Notes: generated from the letters alone by a model not told the origin. Shown: positions 1-11,941, counted from the first letter of the stretch. The stretch: 64,000 nt of DNA from PNOJ01 sp016706845 (GCA_016706845.1 JADJIV010000015.1:47891-111890); one strand, 5' to 3'. A program made the numbers and translations.

Positions 1-387
1 CCCAGGTCGATGAAGTCGACGACCAGCCCGCCGTAGAAGATCCGGTCGACCAGGTTCCCCAGCGCGCCGCCCAGGATGGCGGCCAGGGCGCCGCGGCGCA
101 GGCGCTGCCGCGGGTCGGTGCGGCGGTAGAGCACCGCCAGGACCACCGCCGCCAGCAGGCTGACGCCGATCAGGAAGCCGCGTCCGCCCAGCGGCAGGCC
201 CATCGCGGCCCCGGGGTTGCGGACGTAGGCGAAGCGGGCCACGTCACCCAGGACCTCCACGGGCCGGGCGAGGCGGTCGGCGTTGGCCAGCACCAGGCGC
301 TTGGTGGCGAAGTCCGCCGCGAGCACCAGGGGCGCCAGCAGCCAGGGGGCGCCGAATTTTAAGGTGGCCGAGGCGGGGGCGTCTCAA
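1..387 (-). CDS. lspA: Signal peptidase II (lipoprotein signal peptidase), 3' end beyond window, frameshifted
   Basis: Membrane aspartyl protease that removes signal peptides from prolipoproteins. The visible part has the family's conserved blocks: hydrophobic first helix followed by A-D-F-A-T-K, the RNPGAAMG segment, and G-A-L-G-N-L-V-D-R ... V-V-D-F-I-D carrying both catalytic aspartates. The gene runs off the left edge. No ATG/GTG/TTG in this frame lies between the preceding TGA and the first helix. A TTG at 387-385 overlapping the upstream stop (TTGA) gives a basic N-terminus (LRRPRLGHLKIRR) in another frame, and removing one C from the C5 run (ggggg at 345-349 on +) joins it to PWLLAPLVLAAD. 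I therefore infer a one-base insertion error. It follows the dksA-like gene and ileS, the usual ileS-dksA-lspA order of many bacteria. Confidence 0.88.
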
Positions 388-761
388 TGCCGCTCCTTCT
401 CCTCGCGCTCCTTGCATTCGATGCAGAGCCTGGCGTCGAGCTTGGCCTTGAGGCGCTCCAGCCCGATCTGCTCGTCGCAGCCGGCGCAGACGCCGTAGCT
501 GCGGTCCTCGATGCGCAGCAGGGCCTGCTCCAGCTGGTAGAGGTAGCGCCCCTCGCTGCTGGCGAACTGGATCGTGGTTTCGTACTGGAACTCGTCGCTG
601 CCCTGGTCGGCCATGTGGTTCGAGTGGGCCTTGGCCAGGTCGCCCCCGAAGTCCTCCCCCTCGTGGTGGATGATCTTCGTGTGCTTGGCGAGCGACTTCT
701 CGACGCGCTCCTTCTCCTCGAGGATGAGCTTCTGGAATCGCTCGAGCTCGGTCTTGCGCAT
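384..761 (-). CDS. DksA/TraR-type C4 zinc-finger protein
   Basis: Small (125 aa) DksA/TraR-family protein. Residues 1-70 are a charged, probably coiled-coil region. The C-terminal part has the C4 finger C-A-G-C (about residue 92) and C-I-E-C (about 113), typical of proteins that bind in the RNA polymerase secondary channel to tune transcription. The start ATG at 761 comes ten bases after the ileS stop, with a GGAGGGACC ribosome-binding site. It sits between ileS and lspA, an arrangement widely seen for this family. Family membership is clear; a stringent-response role for this copy is inferred. Confidence 0.9.
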   Translation of the reverse strand: MRKTELERFQKLILEEKERVEKSLAKHTKIIHHEGEDFGGDLAKAHSNHMADQGSDEFQYETTIQFASSEGRYLYQLEQALLRIEDRSYGVCAGCDEQIGLERLKAKLDARLCIECKEREEKERH

Positions 762-770
762 GGTCCCTCC

Positions 771-3700
771 TCAGATGTTGGCCAGCCGGGCGATGGCCAC
801 TTCGATGGCGACGCCGTCGACCTCGAAACTGTCGGTGTGGGGCAGGTCCGGCGAGGCTGCGACCAGCTGCGCCAGCGTCTCGCCCGCGATCCTCTCCCCG
901 AAGCGGTCCAGGGCCCGCCGCGCGTCGCCGTCGCCGGCGACCGCCAGGCGGATGCGGTCGGCGACCGCGAACCCGCTCTTCTTGCGCAGGTTCTGCACCC
1001 GGTTGATGACCTCGCGGGCCAGGCCCTCGTCCCGCAGCGCCTCGTCGAGCGTCGTGTCCAGCGCCACGGTCATCCCGTCGGCGGAACCGGCCGCCCAGGG
1101 GGCGAGCCCCTCCTCCGCGACGCGCGCCTCGTCGAAGGTGATGCTCTCGGCCACGCCCTCGACGTCCAGGGCGACCGCGCCCGTGCGGCGCAGGGCGAGG
1201 GCCTGCTGCGGCGTCATCGCCGCGATGGCGCGGCCGGCGGCCGGCGCGCGCTTGCCGAAGCGCGGTCCCAGGGCCCGGAAGTCGGCCTTGGCCGACAGGC
1301 GGGCGACGCGCAGGGGATCGTCCAGCGCGGCGATCTGCTTGATGTTGAGCTCCTCGGCCAGGATGCCGCGCAGGTGCGGGTCGCCGAGGAGCGCCGCGGC
1401 GCGGTCGTCGTCGGCGTGCAGGAGCATCCGTCCCAGAGGCTGCCGGGTGCGGATCTGGGCTTCCTGGCGCAGGTTCCGCCCCACGCCCACCACGGCCTGC
1501 GCCGCCGCCATGACGGCCTCGAGCCGCGCGTCGATGCGCACGGCCTCGGCGGCCGGATAGTCCGCGAGGTGGACCGAGCGCTCGCCGCCGCCGTGCAGCG
1601 CGCGGTAGATCTCCTCGGCGGTGAACGGGATCATCGGGGCGAGCAGCCGCACCGCGCCGTCCAGGACCTCGAACAGCGTCGCGAACGCGGCGCGCTTGTC
1701 GGGTGTGGTCTCCCCCTGCCAGAACCGGCGGCGCGACAGGCGCACGTACCAGTTGCTGACGTCGTCGATCACGAAGGCGCCGATCGCCTTGGCGGCGCGC
1801 GTGAAGTTCAGCTCCTCGAGGGCCGCGCGGGCCTCCGCCGCGGTGCTGTGCAGGCGGCTCAGCACCCAGCGGTCGAGCAGCGACGGGGCGGCGGGACCGC
1901 CGTCGCGCGGATCCCAGTCGTCGAGGTTCGCGTAGAGCGAGAAGAAGGAGTAGACGTTCTCCAGCGTCGCCAGTAGCTTGCGCCGCGCCTCGGCCACGCC
2001 CTCGGCGTCGAAGCGGGTCGGGGTCCACAGCGGCGAGACGGTCAGCAGGTACCAGCGCAGGGCGTCGGCCCCGTGCTCGCGCATCAGCGCCATCGGCTCG
2101 ACGGTGTTGCCCAGGCTCTTGGACATCTTCTTGCCGTGCTTGTCCAGCACCAGCTCGATGGTCAGGCAGCTCTTGTAGCTGCTGCGCCCCGTCAGGAAGG
2201 TGCCGATCACCAGCATCGTGTAGAACCAGCCGCGGGTCTGGTCGATGCCCTCGCTGATGAAGTCGGCCGGGTACTGGCTCTCGAACAGCTCGCGGTTCTC
2301 GAACGGGTAGTGGTACTGGGCGAAGGGCATGGCCCCGCTGTCGAACCAGCAGTCGATGACCTCGGGCGTGCGCCGCATGACGCCGCCGCAGCCCGCCCGC
2401 GCGCAGGGGAAGGTCAGGTCGTCGACGAAGGGCCGGTGCAGGTCGAGCCGCGACTGGTCCGTCCCCGTCAGCTGCGTGAGGTCGTCGCGGCAGGTCGGCA
2501 GGTGCTGCTGCCCGCAGGCGTCGCAGATCCAGACGTTCAGCGGCGTGCCCCAGAAGCGGTTGCGGCTGAGCGACCAGTCGATGTTGCCGGCCAGCCAGTT
2601 GCCGAAGCGGCCGCTGCCCACCTCCGGCGGCGCCCAGCGGATGTCGGCGTTCGCGGCCAGCAGCTTCTCGCGCAGCTCGCTGGTGCGGATGAACCAGCTG
2701 GGCGTGGCGTAGTAGATCAGCGGGTTGCCGCAGCGGTCGTGGAAGGGGTACTCGTGGGTGTAGCCCTCCTCGCGCAGCAGGCAGCCCCGGGCGCGCAGGT
2801 CGCGGATGATCTGCCGGTCGGACTCCTTGACGGCGCGGCCGGCGTAGGGCGGCACCTCGTCGGTGAAGCGCCCCGCCGCGTCGACCGGGCTGAAGAAGGC
2901 CAGGTTCTCGCGCAGGCCGGCCTGGTAGTCGTCCTCGCCGAAGGCGGGCGCCAGGTGGACGATGCCCGAGCCGCTGTCGAGCGTGACGAAGTCGGCGGCC
3001 ACGATCTTGAACGCTTCCTTGCCGGCCGGGACCGGCAGCAGCGGGAACAGCTGCTCGTAGCGGCGGCCGACCAGGTCGCGGCCCTTGCAGCGGTCGAGCA
3101 CCTCGGTCGCGACGTGCCCGCGTCCAGGACGCCGAGGCGCGCCTCGGCCAGGACCAGCACGTCGTCGCCGTGGCGCACCCGCACGTAGTCGTGGTCCGCG
3201 CCGACGGCCAGCGCCACGTTCGAGGGCAGGGTCCAGGGCGTGGTCGTCCAGGTCAGGAAGTGCTCGTCGGCGCCGACGGCCTTGAGCTTCACGAAGATGC
3301 TCGGGTCCTCGACGGTGCGGTAGCCGCTGGCGGTCTCGTGGCTCGACAGGGGCGTGCCGCAGCTCGGGCAGTAGGGCACGACCTTGTGGCCGCGGTAGAG
3401 CAGGCCCTCGGCCGCGAAGCGGGACAGGATCCACCAGACCGACTCGATGTAGCGGTCCTGGTAGGTGATGTAGGGGTCGTCGAGGTCCACCCAGTAGCCC
3501 AGCCGCTCGGTGAACTCGTCCCACTCCGCCTTGCAGGCCCACACGCTCTCGCGGCACTTCGCGTTGAAGGCCTCCAGCCCGTAGGCCTCGATGGCTTCGC
3601 GGCCCTGGATGCCCAGCTGCTTCTCGACCGAGCGCTCGACCGGCAGGCCGTGGGTGTCCCAGCCCGCCTTGCGCAGCACGCGGTGCCCGGTCATGGTCTT

Positions 3701-3931
3701 GTAGCGGCAGGCGATGTCCTTGGTCAGGCGCGCGGCCACGTGGTGCACGCCCGGCAGGCCGTTGGCCGTAGGCGGGCCCTCGTAGAAGACCCAGTCGGGA
3801 CAGCCCTCGCGCCCGGCGATGCTGCGGCGGAACACGTCGTGTTCGCGCCAGAACGCGCTGACGAGGCGCTCGGACTCGGCGTCGTGGATCTTGCGGGCCA
3901 GCGGCGCGTAGCGCGGCGTCTCGTTCGGCAT
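771..3931 (-). CDS. ileS: Isoleucyl-tRNA synthetase, one frameshift
   Basis: Class I aminoacyl-tRNA synthetase charging tRNA-Ile. The N-terminal half has the HIGH-equivalent GPPTANGLPGVHH (residues 52-64) and GWDTHGLPVE. The second half contains the editing domain, the KMSKS signature (K-K-M-S-K-S-L-G-N, near residue 600) and the anticodon-binding domain. The HIGH variant resembles the eukaryote-like/type 2 IleS group. The reading frame breaks at about 3115-3125: upstream reads ...ARLGVLDAG, downstream resumes at HVATEVLDRC. The full span is one base short of a multiple of three, so a single missing base (probably in the CGCGGG run) explains it. With repair the product is about 1053 aa, a normal length. 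First gene of a cluster with dksA-like and lspA. Confidence 0.95.
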
Positions 3932-3941
3932 GCCTTCCGTC

Positions 3942-4784
3942 CTAGGCGGCCCCGCCCGCGGGCGGGAGCCGTCGCAGCAGTTCGGTCACCAGGCGGCAGA
4001 GCTTCGGCTCGATCAGCGCGGCGGTGCGGATGATGCCGTCGACGTCCGCGGGGTGCAGGGCGTCGGGGAAGCAGGCGTCGGTCACCGCCGACAGGCCGAG
4101 CACCCGCATGCCGCCGTGCACCGCGACCAGGCACTCCGGCACCATCGACATCCCGACGGTGTCGGCGCCGATCGCGCGCAGGAAGCGGTATTCGGCCGCG
4201 GTCTCGAGGTTCGGGCCGGCGACCGCCACGTAGACGGCGCGGTGCAGCGGCAGGCCGAGCTCCAGGGCCGTCGTCTCGGCCAGCTCCACCAGCGCGCGGT
4301 CGTAGGGCTCGCTCATGTCGGGGAAGCGGACGCCCAGGCGCTCGTCGTTGGGGCCGAGCAGCGGGTTGTCGCCCATCAGGTTGATGTGGTCGGTGATGAC
4401 CGTCATGTCCCCGGGGCGCAGGTGCGGGTCCATGCCGCCGACCGCGTTGGACATCACCAGGGTCCCGGCGCCGAGCGCGCGCATCACCCGCACGGGCAGG
4501 GTGATCTGGCGCATGGTGTAGCCCTCGTAGTAGTGGACGCGGCCCTGCATGGCCACCACGCGGCGGCCGCCGAGGGTGCCGAAGACGAAGCGGCCGTGGT
4601 GGCTCTGCACCGTCGAGCTGGCGAAGTGCGGGATCTCGGCGTAGTCCAGCGTGCACTCGGCTTCGATCTTGTCGGCCAGGGCGCCGAGGCCGGTGCCCAG
4701 GATCAGCCCCACCTCGGGCTCCAGCGGGCAGCGCCCGCGCAGGAAGGCGACGGCTTCCTGGATCTGCGTCCACGTCTCGTGCAA
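3942..4784 (-). CDS. Purine nucleoside phosphorylase (family 2, trimeric type)
   Basis: Catalyses phosphorolysis of inosine/guanosine for purine salvage. The 280-aa product shows the phosphate-binding loop GTGLGALAD, the HHGRFVFG block, the AVGGMDP region, VPECLVA and SAVTD with the purine-binding Asn/Asp position, all typical of the PNP/MTAP family 2. Start chosen at a TTG (4784) because it is preceded at good spacing by GGAGG and because upstream codons do not resemble the family. It lies ten bases upstream of ileS on the same strand. Confidence 0.92.
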   Translation of the reverse strand: MHETWTQIQEAVAFLRGRCPLEPEVGLILGTGLGALADKIEAECTLDYAEIPHFASSTVQSHHGRFVFGTLGGRRVVAMQGRVHYYEGYTMRQITLPVRVMRALGAGTLVMSNAVGGMDPHLRPGDMTVITDHINLMGDNPLLGPNDERLGVRFPDMSEPYDRALVELAETTALELGLPLHRAVYVAVAGPNLETAAEYRFLRAIGADTVGMSMVPECLVAVHGGMRVLGLSAVTDACFPDALHPADVDGIIRTAALIEPKLCRLVTELLRRLPPAGGAA

Positions 4785-4933
4785 GTCCGACCTCCGGGCT
4801 GTGACGCCCCAGGTTGGCCGGCGGCGCCGCGGGGCCGCCCACCGTCTGGAAACGAGGAAACCTAGCATGCGGGCGGACCAGGGGGAAGGACAATCGCCTC
4901 CGGGACAATCGCCACCGGGCCCCGGCGCGCCGC

Positions 4934-5182
4934 CTAGCCGGCCAGGAGCTTCGTCAGCAGGGCGCAGCCCAGCCGGACCAGCAGCAGGGCCAGGATGGGC
5001 GACAGGTCCAGGCCGCGCAGCGGGATCAGCGGGCGCAGCAGGTCGAGCAGGGGGTCGGTGACCCGGCAGACCATCACCAGGATCTCGTGGCGGGGCGTGG
5101 GATTGAGCCAGCTGATGATCACCCGGGCGATGATCAGCCAGCTGTAGACCTCGCAGCACGCGAGCAACAGGCGCAGCAGCAC
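4934..5182 (-). CDS. yggT: YggT family membrane protein
   Basis: 82-aa integral membrane protein with two hydrophobic segments (about residues 1-24 and 55-80) flanking the conserved W-L-N-P-T-P ... T-D-P-L-L-D-L-L-R-P-L-I-P motif of the YggT/YlmG family. Members are linked to cell division, osmotic response or photosystem biogenesis in different lineages; the biochemical role is not settled. GTG start at 5182 behind an AAGGAGAGG site. It follows yggS closely, the classic yggS-yggT arrangement. Confidence 0.9.
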   Translation of the reverse strand: MLLRLLLACCEVYSWLIIARVIISWLNPTPRHEILVMVCRVTDPLLDLLRPLIPLRGLDLSPILALLLVRLGCALLTKLLAG

Positions 5183-5210
5183 GATCCCCTCTCCTTCCGG
5201 CGGCGCGGCG

Positions 5211-5927
5211 TCAACCGCGGGTCGGCCTCTCTCCGAACACGGCGGTGCCCAGGCGCACCAGGGTCGCGCCCTCGGCGATCGCGATCTCGAAGTCGTCGGA
5301 CATGCCCATGCTCAGATCGGGCAGCGCCAGGCCGGTGGCCGCGCGGGCCGCCTCGGCGAGGCGCCGCACGAGGGCGAAGGTCGCGCCCAGCTCGGCCGGC
5401 GGCGCACCCTGGCGGGCCATGGCCATCATCCCGCGCAGGTCCAGGCCCGGCAGCGCGGCGGCGGCGACGGCCGCGGCGACGGCCGCGTCCGGCGCGAGGC
5501 CGAACTTGCCCGGCTCGCGGGCGGCGTTGACCTCCAGCAGGACGGGCTGGCGCACTCCCAGCTCCAGCGCCACCTGCGAGATGCGGCCGGCGAGCGCCGG
5601 GGAGTCGACGGCGTGGATCAGCGCGAAGCGGCCGACGGCCTTGCGCACCTTGTTGGCCTGCAGGGGGCCGATGAAGTGCCAGCGCAGGCCGGCCGCCGCG
5701 GCGGGCGCCAACCGCGCCGCGAGTTCCGCCTGGCGCGGCAGGGCGTCCTGGATGCGGTTCTCCCCCAGGTCGAGCTGCCCGCACGCCACGGCCGCGGCCA
5801 CCCGGTCCAGCGGGACCCGCTTGCTGACCGCGACCAGCCTGACGGACGCGGCCGCCCGGCCCGAGCGGGCGCAGGCGGCCGCCAGGCGGTCCCGGACGCG
5901 TTGCAGGTTGTCCGCGACGTCGGTCAT
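5211..5927 (-). CDS. yggS: YggS family PLP homeostasis protein
   Basis: 238-aa alanine-racemase-fold protein that binds pyridoxal phosphate and balances the PLP pool. The PLP lysine is K36 in VAVSKRVP. Also present are LGENRIQD, the WHFIGPLQANK block, VLLEVNAAREPGKFG and the terminal S-M-G-M-S-D-D-F...R-L-G-T-A-V-F-G signature. Length is normal. ATG at 5927 is the first in-frame methionine matching the family N-terminus. It sits between the ATPase gene and yggT on the same strand. Confidence 0.94.
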   Translation of the reverse strand: MTDVADNLQRVRDRLAAACARSGRAAASVRLVAVSKRVPLDRVAAAVACGQLDLGENRIQDALPRQAELAARLAPAAAAGLRWHFIGPLQANKVRKAVGRFALIHAVDSPALAGRISQVALELGVRQPVLLEVNAAREPGKFGLAPDAAVAAAVAAAALPGLDLRGMMAMARQGAPPAELGATFALVRRLAEAARAATGLALPDLSMGMSDDFEIAIAEGATLVRLGTAVFGERPTRG

Positions 5928-5962
5928 GCCGGGCCTCCCGGCCGGGCCGGGCGCCGCGCCGG

Positions 5963-6670
5963 TCAGCGCCAGCGCAGCAGCAGGGTCCGGGGGTCCAGTT
6001 CCATGTTGATGTCCGGCGCCTCGGGGCGGTCGTGCGACTTCAGGATGCGCACCCGCACGTGGTCGGCGACGGACTCGAGCGCGACGATCAGGCTCAGGCG
6101 GTCGTCGAAACGGGCCACCGACAGGGGGATGCCGCGCGCGTCGCACTCCTGTCCTTCGCGATGGGTGAGCGACGAGGTCCAGATCTCGGTGTTCCAGTCG
6201 CGGGCCAGCGCCAGCACGCCGTCGATCTCCCAGTCCTCGCAGTGCTCGAAGCGCGGCGTGCCGTCCATGATCACCATGTCGGGCTCGAAGTGGGCGGCGT
6301 CGCGCAGGAACTCGGCCGTCCCGCGCAGCTTCTCCAGGGAGAAGGAGTCGCGGTTGTAGACCAGGATGTGGCGGTTGCGTTCGAGGTCCAGACGCAGTTC
6401 GAGGCGGTTCTCCAGCTTCTGGTTCTCGCAGATGTGCTGGAAGATCTCGAAGTAGAAGGCGCGCAGCTTCTCGATCGACTCCTCGGTGGAGATGTGCAGC
6501 ACCTTGCGGCCCTGCAGCAGCGCGTCGACCGCCATGCCGACCAGCAGCGCGGTCTTGCCGACGCCGCGGCGGGACAGCACCACGCCCAGGTGGCCGCGGC
6601 CGAGGCCGCCGTCGGTGGCCTTCTCGAAGACCCGCAGCGGGCTGCGGAAGCGAATGTCCTTGGTGGGCAT
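5963..6670 (-). CDS. RecA/KaiC-fold ATPase of unknown function
   Basis: 235-aa soluble protein with a P-loop (SRRGVGKTALLVGMA, about residues 33-47), an ISTEES strand after it and a Walker B-like D-M-V-I-M-D-G-T-P. It is shaped like the RecA/RadA/KaiC fold, with a single domain. No DNA-binding or helicase extras are visible. It lies 14 bases downstream of fusA and upstream of yggS, so it is probably co-transcribed with fusA. I do not recognise a named family. The role could be a regulatory NTPase, but that is only inference. Confidence 0.7.
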   Translation of the reverse strand: MPTKDIRFRSPLRVFEKATDGGLGRGHLGVVLSRRGVGKTALLVGMAVDALLQGRKVLHISTEESIEKLRAFYFEIFQHICENQKLENRLELRLDLERNRHILVYNRDSFSLEKLRGTAEFLRDAAHFEPDMVIMDGTPRFEHCEDWEIDGVLALARDWNTEIWTSSLTHREGQECDARGIPLSVARFDDRLSLIVALESVADHVRVRILKSHDRPEAPDINMELDPRTLLLRWR

Positions 6671-6683
6671 CGTCGTTCCTCTC

Positions 6684-8774
<2,091 letters not shown>

Positions 8775-8870
8775 GGCGACCGCCGGGGCCCCGCCGGGGG
8801 GCCGTCTCGTTGGAGTGGTGGGGGGCGCCGCCATGCGGCGCGGCCCGCGGGGCGTCCTGCCCTCAAGAAC

Positions 8871-8898
8871 GACGCCCGCCCCAGCCGGGACGGGCGTC
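8871..8898 (-). promoter_or_regulatory. Leader hairpin in the fusA 5' UTR
   Basis: An 8-bp perfect inverted repeat (GACGCCCG ... CGGGCGTC) with a 12-nt loop lies immediately downstream of the proposed fusA promoter, so it would form near the 5' end of the fusA transcript. It could stabilise or regulate the leader. It has no poly-U tract, so I do not call it a terminator. Confidence 0.4.
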
Positions 8899-8907
8899 GA
8901 CGCGCGG

Positions 8908-8935
8908 AATATAGGCGGAATCCGGACTTTGGCAA
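8908..8935 (-). promoter_or_regulatory. Probable sigma-70-type promoter for fusA
   Basis: On the minus strand TTGCCA is followed after 16 bases by TATATT, inside the only AT-richer patch of this 325-base gap between kbl and fusA. A start about 125-130 bases upstream of the fusA ATG is implied. Confidence 0.5.
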
Positions 8936-9099
8936 GCGGATTTGCGCATTTTTAAGTTGGGGCGTGCGGGCAGCCACCGCCACCGGGATGAGAGGGGGGA
9001 GAGAGTTGGGTGTTAGGTGGAAGGGGGGCAGGGGGGGGCCTGGTGACCTAGGGAGGGAGGTTGTTTAACGGGCCAGGGCGGCCGGCCCGCCCGGCACCC
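8936..9099. other. Intergenic remainder between kbl and fusA
   Basis: No gene or RNA recognised. The stretch has a strand-asymmetric purine-rich tract (about 8985-9060: runs of G and GA on +) and, right after the kbl stop, a weak GC hairpin without a T-run (about 9074-9092). Confidence 0.4.
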
Positions 9100-10296
9100 T
9101 CAGATCGCACCGTGACGCCGGCCGACCTTTCGGAAGGCCTCCAGGCAGCGCTCGACGTGGTCGGGCGCGTGGGCGGCCGAGGCCTGCAGCCGGATCCGGG
9201 CCTGCCCCTTCGGCACCACGGGGAAGCTGAAGCCGATGCAGTAGATGCCCTCGTCCAGCAGGTCGCGGGCCACGCCCTGGGCCATCAGCGCGTCGTTCTC
9301 GTGCCGGCGGAAGTGCACCGGGACGATGGGATGCTCGCCGGGGTCGACGTCGAAGCCCAGCTCGCGCAGGCCGGCGCGCAGCCGGCGCTGGTTGGCGTCC
9401 AGGGCCCGCAGCGGCGCCGGGTCCTCGCGCAGGATGCGCAGCACCTCGAGCGTGGCCCCGCAGACCACCGGCGGCAGGGAGTTGCTGAACAGGTAGGGGC
9501 GCGACTTCTGGCGCAGCCAGGCCACGATCTCCGCGGGTCCGGCGGTGCAGCCGCCCAGACCGCCGCCCAGGGCCTTGCCCAGGGTGGTGGTGATCATGTC
9601 GACGCGCCCCATCACGCCGAACTTCTCGTGGGTGCCGCGCCCGGTCGGGCCGGTGAAGCCGGTCGCGTGGCTCTCGTCGACCAGGACCAGCGCGTCGAAC
9701 CGCTCGGCCAGGTCGCAGATCTCCGGCAGGCGGGCGTAGTCGCCGTCCATCGAGAACACGCCGTCGGTGACGATCATGCGCAGGCGCGCGTCGGCCGCCT
9801 CCTCGAGGCGCCGCGCGAGGTCGTCCATGTCGGCGTGGCGGTAGATCGAGCGCCGGGCCTTGCAGAGGCGCACCCCGTCGATGATCGAGGCGTGGTTGAG
9901 CTGGTCGGTGATCAGCGCGGCGTCGGCGTCCAGCAGCGGCTCGAACACGCCGCCGTTGGCGTCGAAGCAGGCGGCGTAGAGCAGGCAGTCCTCGAGGCCG
10001 AGGAAGTCGGCCAGCTCCCGCTCCAGCTCGCGGTGCAGCTCGGTCGTGCCGCAGATGAAGCGCACCGAGCTCAGGCCGTAGGCCCAGCGGTCCAGCGCGC
10101 GTCGCGAGGCCTCGACCACGCGCGGGTCCGAGGCCAGGCCCAGGTAGTTGTTGGCGCAGAAGTTCAGGACCCGCCGGCCGCCGACCAGGATCTCGGCGCC
10201 CTGCGGCCCCTGCAGCACGCGCTCTTCCTTGAAGAGCCCCTGCTCCCGCAGCGCATCCAGTTCGCGGCGCAGCTGGCCGACCAGCGTTCCATGCAT
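9100..10296 (-). CDS. kbl: Glycine C-acetyltransferase (2-amino-3-ketobutyrate CoA ligase)
   Basis: PLP-dependent alpha-oxoamine synthase; cleaves 2-amino-3-oxobutyrate with CoA to glycine and acetyl-CoA in threonine breakdown (or the reverse). 398 aa, the family's normal length. Visible: NFCANNYLGLASDP near the N-terminus, S-S-V-R-F-I-C-G-T-T-E-L-H, the DESHATGF block and the PLP lysine K241 in TTLGKALGG, then the small domain ending R-I-R-L-Q-A-S-A-A-H. The partner threonine dehydrogenase is not in the window. It lies 11 bases downstream of the aldolase gene. Confidence 0.94.
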   Translation of the reverse strand: MHGTLVGQLRRELDALREQGLFKEERVLQGPQGAEILVGGRRVLNFCANNYLGLASDPRVVEASRRALDRWAYGLSSVRFICGTTELHRELERELADFLGLEDCLLYAACFDANGGVFEPLLDADAALITDQLNHASIIDGVRLCKARRSIYRHADMDDLARRLEEAADARLRMIVTDGVFSMDGDYARLPEICDLAERFDALVLVDESHATGFTGPTGRGTHEKFGVMGRVDMITTTLGKALGGGLGGCTAGPAEIVAWLRQKSRPYLFSNSLPPVVCGATLEVLRILREDPAPLRALDANQRRLRAGLRELGFDVDPGEHPIVPVHFRRHENDALMAQGVARDLLDEGIYCIGFSFPVVPKGQARIRLQASAAHAPDHVERCLEAFRKVGRRHGAI

Positions 10297-10307
10297 GTCG
10301 GGACTCC

Positions 10308-11326
10308 CTAGCGGTAGCGCGCCTTCATCTGGTCGAGGGTCGTCGCGGGCACCTTGTCGCCCCAGCCGGCCTGCCCGAAGGCGATCATGCGGTCCCGGAC
10401 CACCGCGGCCATCGCGTCGCGCGACGGCTTCAGGTAGTCGCGGGGGTCGAACTTCTCGGGGTGCTCGGCGAACACCTTGCGGATGGCGCCGGTGATGGCC
10501 AGGCGGTTGTCGGTGTCGACGTTGATCTTGCGCACGCCGTGGCGGATGCCGCGCTGGATCGCCTCGACGGGCACGCCGTAGGTCTCGGGCATCTGGCCGC
10601 CGTAGCGGTTGATGATCTCGACCAGCTCCTGCGGCACCGAGCTGCTGCCGTGCATCACCAGGTGGGTGTTCGGCAGGCGGCGGTTGATCTCCTCGATGAG
10701 GTCCATCTTCAGCACGTCGCCGCCCGGCTTCTTGGTGAACTTGTAGGCGCCGTGGCTGGTGCCGATGGCCACGGCCAGCGCGTCGCAGCCGGTCTCGGCG
10801 GCGAAGCGCTCGGCCTCCGCCGGGTCCGTCAGGTGGGCCAGGGCGGCGTCCCCGGTCAGCCCGGCGCCGTGCCCGTCCTCGATGCCGCCGAGGCAGCCGA
10901 TCTCGGCCTCGACCGTGACGCCCAGGGCGTGGGCTTCGCCACGACCTCGCGCGTGACCTTCACGTTCTGCTCGTAGGTGGCCGGCGTCTTGCCGTCCTCC
11001 AGCAGCGAGCCGTCCATCATCACCGAGGTGAAGCCCTGCTCGATGGCGGAGAAGCAGGTGGCCGGGCTGTTGCCGTGGTCCTGGTGCATGGCGATGGGCA
11101 GGTGCGGGTGCAGCTCGGCCGCGGCCAGCATCAGGTGGCGCAGGTAGTTGTCCTGCGAGTAGGAGCGCGCGCCGCGCGAGGCCTGCACGATGACCGGCGA
11201 GTTGGTCTCCTCGGCCGCCTGCATGATCGACTGGATCTGCTCCATGTTGTTCACGTTGAAGGCGCCGACCCCGTAGCCGTGCTCGGCGGCGTGGTCCAGC
11301 AGCACTCTCATCGGTACCAGGGGCAT
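10308..11326 (-). CDS. fba: Class II fructose-1,6-bisphosphate aldolase, one frameshift
   Basis: Zn-dependent aldolase of glycolysis/gluconeogenesis. Zinc and substrate motifs: MHQDHGNS, the EAEIGCLGGIEDG segment, GTSHGAYKF, HGSSSVP and K-I-N-V-D-T-D-N-R. The frame changes at about 10939: ...TREVVAK continues as AHALGVTVEAEIG in the next frame; adding one G (AAGCCCAC to AAGGCCCAC) restores 339 aa. The start ATG at 11326 is followed by PLVPMRVLLDHAAEHGYGVGAFNV, as in homologues. Upstream on the same strand is tmRNA. Confidence 0.94.
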
Positions 11327-11487
11327 GACGGTCTCCTTGATCGGGGGCCCGGCGCGGGGCGTGGACGTCCGTCCCGCACTCGCGCGGGAATGTAACGCGC
11401 AAGCGGCCGGGGGGCAATCCTGTGAAAAAGGAACCCCGCAGAAAAACGAACCCCGCAGCCATGGGGCCGCGGGGTCGCGAGCGGAGG

Positions 11488-11846
11488 TGGTGGAGGCGGC
11501 GGGAATCGAACCCGCGTCCGAAGCCGGTCCCCCGCCGGCGTCTACATGCTTAGCCGCTGATCGATCTCGTTCCGCGCCTGGCTCAGCGACAGGCCGAGCG
11601 TGGAACCAGTCTCCATTAAGATCTCGTCCGTCCCCAGGAGACCCGGTTCAGGACCAGACGCCAGATGACGGCGCTCCGCCGGAGGGACTGGCGTCCCTCT
11701 CTCCGGGGAACGCGCTGCGTGTTTATTTACGCAGCGAGAGCGAAGTGCTCTGTGTCATTTGTTTTGTTCCCAGCGTTTTACGAGATGACTGGAATCTCGG
11801 CATGCTGCCAACGGTCCCCCGACCCCGTCGAAGCCATGTCGCCCCC
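11488..11846 (-). ncRNA. ssrA: tmRNA (transfer-messenger RNA)
   Basis: Rescues stalled ribosomes. The 5' end reads GGGGGCGACATGGCTTCGACG and the 3' end carries the T-arm GGTTCGATTCCC, an acceptor strand pairing with GGGGGC (one G-U), and an encoded CCA. The tag reading frame is on the minus strand just after TAAAAC: resume codon GCT, then G-N-K-T-N-D-T-E-H-F-A-L-A-A and TAA, giving the tag AGNKTNDTEHFALAA with the typical ALAA degron. Length about 359 nt is normal for a one-piece tmRNA. Confidence 0.96.
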
Positions 11847-11867
11847 ACGAGATCGCTTAACCCCCAC

Positions 11868-11896
11868 AACGTACCACAACCCCTGTGCTCTGTCAA
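11868..11896 (-). promoter_or_regulatory. Promoter of ssrA
   Basis: Minus strand TTGACA (consensus -35), 17-base spacer, TACGTT as -10. It implies transcription starting somewhat upstream of the mature tmRNA 5' end, as expected for an RNA processed by RNase P. Confidence 0.65.
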
Positions 11897-11941
11897 AGCG
11901 GGCGGTTCAGGCTGCGGGATCGTTGTGCGCTGGCCGTGATG

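Noticed and set aside
8985..9060. G-quadruplex or small RNA in the purine-rich tract
   Set aside because: G runs are irregular and no promoter or terminator frames an RNA; nothing beyond composition supports it.
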